Assembly (NCBI GenBank): GCA_944474755.1
Contig: OX104123.1
Location: 21,471,083-21,535,082 of the forward strand
From: Limnoperna fortunei
Taxonomy: Eukaryota; Mollusca; Bivalvia; Mytilida; Modiolidae
Reading direction: 5' to 3'
Length of the DNA: 64,000 nt
The notes beneath the pieces are model-generated. The model did not search any database. It had not been told where the DNA came from and saw only the letters and a program-made list of their open reading frames with translations. The position numbers and the translations under genes were made by a program. Numbering within the stretch: the stretch's first letter is position 1; the number at the start of each line of letters is the position of its first letter. Positions 1 through 8,757 of the stretch are shown here, piece by piece.

Positions 1-1342
1 AAGCAGATGCTATTTCATTCAATATGAAAAACGAGAACTTTACTCGATTACCGTACTGTAAAGCCTTGAGCTATTGGCGCCATATTTGGTGTGGCGCTTG
101 GGCGGTACCATGTCTATAATTACCAGCCCAAGGCAACGAACAATATGAGAAGTATAGGCGTTTAAAATGTGTTGCAATGTGTAATGTTAACCCTAAGGGA
201 CCATTTTTTAAACGCTCCGCGTCGCATTAGTCGTTGATATCGATTCGTAATATTTGACGTGGCTTAGTTTGGCGTCAGTGGGATTAAGATGCAGCCAATG
301 GAAACCGGATTGGTGAGTTTTGTTCGAGTTTTGTTTCTCCATTAAACCCGTAGTGTGGCCTTGGGCGATGAGATCGATTCGAAATATTTGGTGTGGATTA
401 GTTACAGATGAGTGGCTACATAATCCACCTAATCTTTGCCCTATCGGTGAGTTTTGTTTTTGTCACGTTTCTTGGTAATTGCATTGCATTACTATTGTAT
501 AACAGTACAAAACGAGTACTTTACGCTATTACCGTCCGCTAGAGCTTTGAGTTATGAGCGGCATATTTGGTAGGGCGCTTGGCTGTGCCCTGGTTACAAT
601 ACACAATCCAGGAGAACAAGCTGTTATATGATAATTAGTCTTTAAATTGCGTTTGAAGGTGCAATGTTAAGCATATGCAATTTCATTCAATATGAAAAAG
701 GAGAATTTTATACGATTACCGTACTGTAACGCCTTGAGCTATTGGCGCCATATTTGGTGTGGCGCTTGGGCGGTACCATGTCTATAATTCCCAACCCAAG
801 GCAACGAACAATATGAGGAGTATAGGCGTTTAAAATGTGTTGCAATCTGCAATGTTAACCCTAAGGGACCATGTTTTAAACGCTCCGCGTCGCCTTAGGC
901 GTTGATATCGATTCGTAATATTTGACCTGGCTTAGTTTGGCGTCAGTGGGATTGAGATGCAGCCAATGGAAACCGGATTGGTGAGTTTTGTTCGAGTTTT
1001 GTTTCTCCATTAAACCCGTAGTGTGGCCTTGGGCGATGAGATCGATTCGAAATATTTGGTGTGGATTAGTAACAGATGAGTGGCTACATAATCCACCTAA
1101 TCTTTGCCGGATCGGTGAGTTTTGTTTTTGTCACGTTTCTTGGTAATTACATTGCATTACTATTGTATAACAGTACAAAACGAGTACTTTACGCTATTAC
1201 CGTCCGCTAGAGCTTTGAGTTATGAGCGCCATATTTGGTAGGGCGCTTGGCTGTGCCCTGGTTACAATACACAATCCAGGAGAACAAGCTGGATTGAATA
1301 TGATAATTAGTCTTTAAACTGCGTTTGAAGGTGCAATGTTAA

Positions 1343-1530
1343 GCAGATGCTATTTCATTCAATATGAAAAACGAGAACTTTACATGATTACCGTACTGTA
1401 AAGCCTTGAGCTATTGGCGCCATATTTGGTGTGGCGCTTGGGCGGTACCATGTCTATAATTCCCAACCCAAGGCAACGAACAATATGAGAAGTATAGGCG
1501 TTTAAAATGTGTTGCAATGTGTAATGTTAA
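1343..1530 (+). repeat. Satellite subunit A (188 bp)
   Basis: Runs from GCAGATGC after TTAA to the next AATGTTAA. It shares with A' the order AAACGAG-ACTTTACAC-ATTACCGT-GCC(T)TTGAG-GCGCCATATTTGG-GGCGCTTGG. Over the first 70 aligned bases of this core I count about 11 differences between A and A' consensus-like copies (roughly 84% identity), falling off towards the 3' half. A carries GGGCGGTACCATGTCTATAA, which A' replaces with GGCTGTGCCCTGGTTACAAT. Confidence 0.88.
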
Positions 1531-1547
1531 CCCCAAGGGACCATTTT

Positions 1548-1681
1548 TTAAACGCTCCGCGTCGCATTAGTCGTTGATATCGATTCGTAATATTTGACGT
1601 GGCTTAGTTTGGCGTCAGTGGGATTGAGATGCAGCCAATGGAAACCGGATTTGTGAGTTTTGTTCGAGTTTTGTTTCTCCA
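1548..1681 (+). repeat. Satellite subunit B1 (134 bp)
   Basis: Begins TTAAACGCTCCGCGTCGC and ends TTTCTCCA just before the next TTAAACCCG. It aligns to B2 over its whole length without a gap (134 against 134 bp), about 90 of 134 positions identical by hand count. The strongest blocks are GGCG-TGA-ATCGATTCG-AATATTTG-GTGG-TTAG and GGTGAGTTTTGTT. The equal length and register indicate an ancient direct duplication. Confidence 0.88.
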
Positions 1682-1815
1682 TTAAACCCGTAGTGTGGCA
1701 TTGGGCGATGAGATCGATTCGAAATATTTGGTGTGGATTAGTAACAGATGAGTGGCAACATAATCCACCTAATCTTTGCCCTATCGGTGAGTTTTGTTTT
1801 TGTCACGTTTCTTGG
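1682..1815 (+). repeat. Satellite subunit B2 (134 bp)
   Basis: Begins TTAAACCCGTAGTGTGGC and ends TTTCTTGG. It is the downstream partner of B1. It contains a dyad that B1 lacks: GTGGATTA at 1733-1740 and its reverse complement TAATCCAC at 1761-1768, with a 20-base loop; the dyad is intact in most copies. The T-run TTTTGTTTTTGTC near its 3' end varies in length (for example TTTTTTTTTTGTC near 45,547). Confidence 0.88.
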
Positions 1816-2010
1816 TAATTGCATTGCATTACTATTGTATAACAGTACAAAACGAGTACTTTACGCTATTACCGTCCGCTAGAGCTTTGAGTTATGATCG
1901 GCATATTTGGTAGGGCGCTTGGCTGTGCCCTGGTTACAATACACAATCCAGGAGAACAAGCTGTTATATGATAATTAGTCTATAAATTGCGTTTGAAGGG
2001 GCAATGTTAA
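1816..2010 (+). repeat. Satellite subunit A' (195-199 bp)
   Basis: Starts TAATTGCATTGCATTAC and ends GGTGCAATGTTAA. It is the paralogue of A and lies directly upstream of the next monomer's A, so A' and A sit side by side in the array as B1 and B2 do. Most copies hold AGCGCC-N11-GGCGCT, a short inverted repeat around ATATTTGGTAG. Confidence 0.88.
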
Positions 2011-5000
2011 GCATATGCAATTTCATTCAATATGAAAAAGGAGAACTTTACACGATTACCGTACTGTAACGCCTTGAGCTTTTGGCGCCATATTTGGTGT
2101 GGCGCTTGGGCGGTACCATGTCTATAATTCCCAACCCAAGGCAACGAACAATATGAGGAGTATAGGCGTTTAAAATGTGTTGCAATCTGCAATGTTAACC
2201 CTAAGGGACCATGTTTTAAACGCTCCGCGTCGCCTTAGGCGTTGATATCGATTCGTAATATTTGACGTGGCTTAGTTTGGCGTCAGTGGGATTGAGATGC
2301 AGCCAATGGAAACCGGATTGGGGAGTTTTGTTCGAGTTTTGTTTCTCCATTAAACCCGTAGTGTGGCCTTGGGCGATGAGATCGATTCGAAATATTTGGT
2401 GTGGATTAGTAACAGATGAGTGGCTACATAATCCACCTAATCTTTGCCGGATCGGTGAGTTTTGTTTTTGTCACGTTTCTTGGTAATTGCACTGCATTAC
2501 TATTATATAACAGTACAAAACGAGTACGTTACGCTATTACCGTCCGCTAGCGCTTTGAGTTATGAGCGCCATATTTAGAAGTGCGCTTGGCTGTGCCCTG
2601 GTTACAATACACAATCCATTAGAACAAGCTGTTATATGATAATTAGTCTTTAAATTGCGTTTGAAGGTGCAATGTTAAGCATATGCAATTTCATTCAATA
2701 TGAAAAAGGAGAACTTTACACGATTACCGTACTGTAACGCCTTGAGGTATTGGCGCCATATTTGGTGTGGCGCTTGGGCGGTACCATGTCTATAATTCCC
2801 AACCCAAGGCAACGAACAATATGAGGAGTATAGGCGTTAAAAATGTGTTGCAATGTGTAATGTGAACACCAAGGGACCATTTTTAAACGCTACGCGTCGC
2901 CTTAGGCGTTGATATCGATTCGTAATATTTGACGTGGCTTATTTTGGCGTCAGTGGGATTGAGATGCAGCCAATGGAAACCGGATTGGTGAGTTTGTTCG
3001 AGTTTTGTTTCTCGATTAAACCCGTAGTGTGGCCTTGGGCGATGAGATCGATTCGAAATATTTGGTGTGGATTAGTTACAGATGAGTGGCTACATAATCC
3101 ACCTAATCTTTGCCCTATCGGTGAGTTTTGTTTTTGTCACGTTTGTTGGTAATTGCATTGCATTACCATTGTATAACAGTACAAAACGAGTACTTTACAC
3201 TATTACCATGCGCTAGCGCTTTGAGTTATGAGCGCCATATTTAGTAGGGCGCTTGGCTGTGCCCTGGTTACAATACACAATCCAGAAGAACAAGCTGTTA
3301 TATGAAAATTAGTCTTTAAATTGCGTTTGAAGGTGCAATGTTAAGCATATGCAATTTCATTCAATATGAAAAAACGAGAACTTTACACGATTACCGTACT
3401 GTAACGCCTTGAGCTATTGGCGCCATATTTGGTGTGGCGCTTGGGCTTTACCATGTCTATAATTCCCAGCCCAAGGCAACGAACAATATGAGGAATATAG
3501 GCGTTTAAAATGTGTTGCAATCTGCAATGTTAACCCTAAGGGACCATTTTTTAAACGATCCGCGTCGCCTTAGGCGTTGATATCGATTCGTAATATTTAA
3601 CGTGTCTTAGTTTGGCGTCAGTGGGATTGAGATGCAGCCAATGGAAACCGGATTGGTGAGTTTTGTTTCTCCATTAAACCCGTAGTGTGGCCTTGGGCGA
3701 TGGGATCTATTCGAAATATTTGGTGTGGATTAGTTACAGATGAGTGGCTACATAATCCACCTAATCTTTGCGCTATCGGTGAGTTTTGTTTGTGTCACGT
3801 TTCTTGGTAATTGCATTGCATTACCATTGTATAACTGTACAAAACGAGAACTTTACACTATTACCGTCCGCTAACGCTTTGAGTTATGAGCGCCATATTT
3901 AGTAGGGCTCTTGGCTGTGCCCTGGTTACAATACACAATCCAGGAGAACAAGCTGGATTGAATATGATAATTAGTCTTTAAACTGCGTTTGAAGGTGCAA
4001 TGTTAAGCAGATGCTATTTCATTCAATATGAAAAACGAGAACTTTACACGATTACCGTACTGTAAAGCCTTGAGCTATTGGCGCCATATTTGTTGTAGCG
4101 CTTGGGCGGTACCATGTCTATAATTACTAACCCAAGGCAACGAACAATATGAGAAGTATAGGCGTTTAAAATGTGTTGCAATGTGTAATGTTAACCCTAA
4201 GGGACCATTTTTTAAACGCTTCGCGTCGCATTAGTCGTTGATATCGATTCGTAATATTTGACGTGGCTTAGTTTGGCGTCAGTGGGATTGAGATGCAGCC
4301 AATGGAAACCGGATTGGTGAGTTTTGTTCGAGTTTTGTTTCTCCATTAAACCCGTAGTGTGGCCTTGCTAGATGAGATCGATTCGAAATATTTGGTGTGG
4401 ATTAGTTACAGATGAGTGGCTACATAATCCACCTAATCTTTGCCGGATCAATGAGTTTTGTTTTTGTCACGTTTCTTGGTAATTGCATTGCATTACTATT
4501 GTATAACAGTACAAAACGAGTACGTTACGCTATTACCGTCCGCTAGCGCTTTGAGTTATGAGCGCCATATTTGGAAGTGCGCTTGGCTGTGCCCTTGTTA
4601 CAATACACAATCCATTAGAACAAGCTGTTATATGATAATTAGTCTTTAAATTGCGTTTGAAGGTGCAATGTTAAGCATATGCAATTTCATTCAATATGAA
4701 AAAGGAGAACTTTACACGATTACCGTACTGTAACGCCTTGAGGTATTGGCGCCATATTTGGTGTGGCGCTTGGGCGGTACCATGTCTATAATTCCCAACC
4801 CAAGGCAACGAACAATATGAGGAGTATAGGCGTTTAAAATGTGTTGCAATCTGCAATGTTAACCCTAAGGGACCATGTTTTAAACGCTCCGCGTCGCCTT
4901 AGGCGTTGATATCGATTCGTAATATTTGACGTGGCTTAGTTTGGCGTCAGTGGGATTGAGATGCAGCCAATGGAAACCGGATTGGGGAGTTTTGTTCGAG

Positions 5001-8000
5001 TTTTGTTTCTCCATTAAACCCGTAGTGTGGCCTTGGGCGATGAGATCGATTCGAAATATTTGGTGTGGATTAGTTACAGATGAGTGGCTACATAATCCAC
5101 CTAATCTTTGCCGGATCGGTGAGTTTTGTTTTTGTCACGTTTCTTGGTAATTGCATTGCATTACTATTGTATAACAGTACAAAACGAGTACTTTACTCTA
5201 TTACCGTCCGCTAGAGCTTTGAGTTATGAGCGCCATATTTGGTAGGGCGCTTAGCTGTGCCCTGGTTACAATACACAATCCAGGAGAACAAGCTGGATTG
5301 AATATGATAATTAGTCTTTAAACTGCGTTTGAAGGTGCAATGTTAAGCAGATGCTATTTCATTCAATATGAAAAACGAGAACTTTACATGATTACCGTAC
5401 TGTAAAGCCTTGAGCTATTGGCGCCATATTTGGTGTGGCGCTTGGGCGGTACCATGTCTATAATTCCCAACCCAAGGCAACGAACAATATGAGAAGTATA
5501 GGCGTTTAAAATGTGTTGCAATGTGTAATGTTAACCCCAAGGGACCATTTTTTAAACGCTCCGCGTCGCATTAGTCGTCGATATCGATTCGTAATATTTG
5601 ACGTGGCTTAGTTTGGCGTCAGTGGGATTGAGATGCAGCCAATGGAAACCGGATTTGTGAGTTTTGTTCGAGTTTTGTTTCTCCATTAAACCCGTAGTGT
5701 GGCATTGGGCGATGAGATCGATTCGAAATATTTGGTGTGGATTAGTAACAGATGAGTGGCTACATAATCCACCTAATCTTTGCCCTATCGGTGAGTTTTG
5801 TTTTTGTCACGTTTCTTGGTAATTGCATTGCATTACTATTGTATAAAAGTACAAAACGAGTACTTTACGCTATTACCGTCCGCTAGAGCTTTGAGTTATG
5901 AGCGGCATATTTGGTAGGGCGCTTGGCTGTGCCCTGGTTACAATATACAATCCAGGAGAACAAGCTGTTATATGATAATTAGTCTTTAAATTGCGTTTGA
6001 AGGTGCAATGTTAAGCATATGCAATTTCATTCAAAATGAAAAAGGAGAACTTTACACGATTACCGTACTGTAACGCCTTGAGCTATTGGCGCCATATTTG
6101 GTGTGGCGCTTGGGCGGTACCATGTCTATAATTCCCAACCCAAGGCAACGAACAATATGAGGAGTATAGGCGTTTAAAATGTGTTGCAATCTGCAATGTT
6201 AACCCTAAGGGACCATGTTTTAAACGCTCCGCGTCGCCTTAGGCGTTGATATCGATTCGTAATATTTGACGTGGCTTAGTTTGGCGTCAGTGGGATTGAG
6301 ATGCAGCCAATGGAAACCGGATTGGGGAGTTTTGTTCGAGTTTTGTTTCTCCATTAAACCCGTAGTGTGGCCTTGGGCGATGAGATCGATTCGAAATATT
6401 TGGTGTGGATTAGAAACAGATGAGTGGCTACATAATCCACCTAATCTTTGCCCTATCGGTGAGTTTTGTTTTTGTCACGTTTCTTGGTAATTGCACTGCA
6501 TTACTATTGTATAACAGTACAAAACGAGTACTTTACACTATTACCGTCCGCTAGAGCTTTGAGTTATGAGCGCCATATTTGGTAGGGCGCTTGGCTGTGC
6601 CCTGGTTACAATACACAATCCAGGAGAACAAGCTGGATTGAATATGATAATTAGTCTTTAAACTGCGTTTGAAGGTGCAATGTTAAGCAGATGCTATTTC
6701 ATTCAATATGAAAAACGAGAACTTTACATGATTACCGTACTGTAAAGCCTTGAGCTATTGGCGCCATATTTGGTGTGGCGCTTGGGCGGTACCATGTCTA
6801 TAATTCCCAACCCAAGGCAACGAACAATATGAGAAGTATAGGCGTTTAAAATGTGTTGCAATGTGTAATGTTAACCTCAAGGGACCATTTTTTAAACGCT
6901 CCGCGTCGCATTAGTCGTTGATATCGATTCGTAATATTTGACGTGGCTTAGTTTGGCGTCAGTGGGATTGAGATGCAGCCAATGGAAACCGGATTGGTGA
7001 GTTTTGTTCGAGTTTTGTTTCTCCATTAAACCCGTAGTGCGGCCTTGGGCGATGAGATCGATTCGAAATATTTGGTGTGGATTAGTTACAGATGAGTGGC
7101 TACATAATCCACCTAATCTTTGCCGGATCGGTGAGTTTTGTTTTTGTCACGTTTCTTGGTAATTGCATTGCATTACTATTGTATAATAGTACAAAACGAG
7201 TATTTACACTATTACCGTCCTCTAGCGCTTTGAGGTATGAGCGCCATATTTGGTAGGGCGCTTGGCTGCGCCCTGGTTACAATACACAATCCAGGAGAAC
7301 AAGCTGTTACATGATAATTAGTCTTTAAATTGCGTTTGAAGGTGCAATGTTAAGCATATGTAATTTCATTCAATATGAAAAAGGAGAACTTTACATGATT
7401 ACCGTACTGTAACGCCTTGAGCTATTGGCGCCATATTTGGTGCGGCGCTTGGGCGGTACCATGTCTATAATTCCCAACCCAAGGCAACGAACAATATGAG
7501 GAGTATAGGCGTTTAAAATGTGTTGCAATGTGTAATGTTAACCCTAAGGGACCATGTTTTAAACGCTCCGCGTCGCCTTAGGCGTTGATATCGATTCGTA
7601 ATATTTGACGTGGCTTAGTTTGGCGTCAGTGGGATTTAGATGCAGCCAATGGAAACCTGATTGGTGAGTTTTGTTCGAGTTTTGTTTCTCCATTAAACCC
7701 GTAGTGTGGCCTTGGGCGATAAGATCGATTCGAAATATTTGGTGTGGATTAGTTACAGATGAGTGGCTACATAATCCACATAATCTTTGCCCTATCGGTG
7801 AGTTTTGTTTTTGTCACGTTTCTTGGTAATTGCATTGCATTACTATTGTATAACAGTACAAAACGAGTACGTTACGCTATTACCGTCCGCTAGCGCTTTG
7901 AGTTATGAGCGCCATATTTGGAAGTGCGCTTGGCTGTGCCCTTGTTACAATACACAATCCATTAGAACAAGCTGTTATATGATAATTAGTCTTTAAATTG

Positions 8001-8466
8001 CGTTTGAAGGTGCAATGTTAAGCATATGCAATTTCATTCAATATGAAAAAGGAGAACTTTACACGATTACCGTACTGTAACGCCTTGAGGTATTGGCGCC
8101 ATATTTGGTGTGGCGCTTGGGCGGTACCATGTCTATAATTCCCAACCCAAGGCAACGAACAATATGAGGAGTATAGGCGTTAAAAATGTGTTGCAATGTG
8201 TAATGTGAACCCCAAGGGACCATTTTTAAACGCTACGCGTCGCCTTAGGCGTTGATATCGATTCGTAATATTTGACGTGGCTTATTTTGGCGTCAGTGGG
8301 ATTGAGATGCAGCCAATGGAAACCGGATTGGTGAGTTTTGTTCGAGTTTTGTTTCTCGATTAAACCCGTAGTGTGGCCTTGGGCGATGAGATCGATTCGA
8401 AATATTTGGTGTGGATTAGTTACAGATGAGTGGCTACATAATCCACCTAATCTTTGCCCTATCGGT

Positions 8467-8479
8467 GAGTTTTGTTTGT
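8467..8479 (+). repeat. Target-site duplication, left of SINE
   Basis: GAGTTTTGTTTGT, repeated directly at 8745-8757 on the other side of the SINE. The last two bases could belong to the SINE tail, so the duplication is 11-13 bp. An empty paralogous site is present at 3781-3793. Confidence 0.85.
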
Positions 8480-8659
8480 TTGTTTTGTTTGTTTGATGGT
8501 GTTTAACGCCACTTTCAGCAATTTTTCAGCTATATCATGGCGTCCAGTTTTTATTGGGGGAGGAAGCCGGAGTACCCGGAGAAAACCCCCGACCTGCGGT
8601 AGGAAAACTGGCAATCCTTGTCAATTAAGATTAGAGTCGAGTACACCCTGCCTGCAGTG

Positions 8660-8670
8660 AGTATCGAACC
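8660..8670 (-). promoter_or_regulatory. Pol III B box of the SINE
   Basis: Minus-strand GGTTCGATACT matches the B-box consensus GGTTCGANNCC except for the last base. It lies about 54 bp downstream of the A box, the spacing of a class II tRNA. Confidence 0.7.
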
Positions 8671-8723
8671 CGCAATCTCAGTGTTGACAGACCACGTGAT
8701 CAATAGTAGACGAACTACCTTGA

Positions 8724-8734
8724 CCACTCGGCCA
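8724..8734 (-). promoter_or_regulatory. Pol III A box of the SINE
   Basis: Minus-strand TGGCCGAGTGG matches the tRNA A-box pattern TRGYNNANNNG and is the form found in Leu/Ser tRNAs. With the B box at 8660-8670 it would make an internal type 2 pol III promoter. Activity inside the array is unknown. Confidence 0.7.
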
Positions 8735-8744
8735 CCGAGGCCCC

Positions 8745-8757
8745 GAGTTTTGTTTGT
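8745..8757 (+). repeat. Target-site duplication, right of SINE
   Basis: Second copy of GAGTTTTGTTTGT, adjoining the tRNA-like end of the minus-strand SINE. The satellite then resumes in B2 phase with GTCACGTTTCTTGG. Confidence 0.85.

Larger units (their letters stand above)
1343..2010 (+). repeat. Representative satellite monomer (A-spacer-B1-B2-A')
   Basis: A typical 668-bp monomer, given to define subunits. A = 1343-1530, spacer 1531-1547, B1 = 1548-1681, B2 = 1682-1815, A' = 1816-2010. The strand and phase are arbitrary choices. Length differences between monomers come mostly from A' (the variant reading CTGGATTGAATATG in place of CTGTTATATG adds 4 bp) and from T-runs in B1 and B2. A and A' both end in AATGTTAA; B1 and B2 both begin TTAAAC and carry ATCGATTCG. 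Confidence 0.93.
8480..8744 (-). mobile_element. tRNA-derived SINE inserted in the satellite (antisense)
   Basis: Read on the minus strand, the element begins with a class II tRNA-like head: GGCCTCGGTGGCCGAGTGG holds an A box and GGGTTCGATACTC a near-consensus B box, spaced as in Leu/Ser tRNAs with a variable arm. A central block follows containing GGTTTTCTCCGGGTACTCCG and CTTCCTCCC, then AATAAAAACTGGACGCCATG and GAAAGTGGCGTTAAACACCA, and a CAAA-rich tail. This head-body-tail order and the 11-13 bp target duplications fit an RNA polymerase III-transcribed SINE mobilised by a LINE. The central block resembles the conserved domain known from eumetazoan and molluscan SINEs; I cannot assign the named family with certainty. 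About 265 bp; the only insertion seen in 53.6 kb of satellite. Confidence 0.9.

Noticed and set aside
1..668. Possibility that the ~668-bp tandem unit is 5S rDNA, a histone or snRNA cluster, or an rDNA spacer.
   Set aside because: No 5S internal control region, snRNA Sm site context, histone frame or rRNA-like segment was found in the monomer on either strand.
1531..1547. Telomere-like TTAACCCTAAGGG at the A/B1 spacer of many monomers.
   Set aside because: Only one CCCTAA unit is present, followed by GGG rather than CCC, with no tandem (TTAGGG)n anywhere in the window. Chance or functionally irrelevant.
1569..1740. CENP-B-box-like words ATTCGAAATATTTGG and ATTCGTAATATTTGACG.
   Set aside because: They share TTCG and the central A with the pattern NTTCGNNNNANNCGGGN but lack the required CGGG, so they do not meet the core consensus.
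8640..8744. A possible tRNA(Leu/Ser) gene on the minus strand.
   Set aside because: A and B boxes are present, but the acceptor stem does not close and the sequence continues into a SINE body with a CAAA tail and target duplications. It is the head of a SINE.
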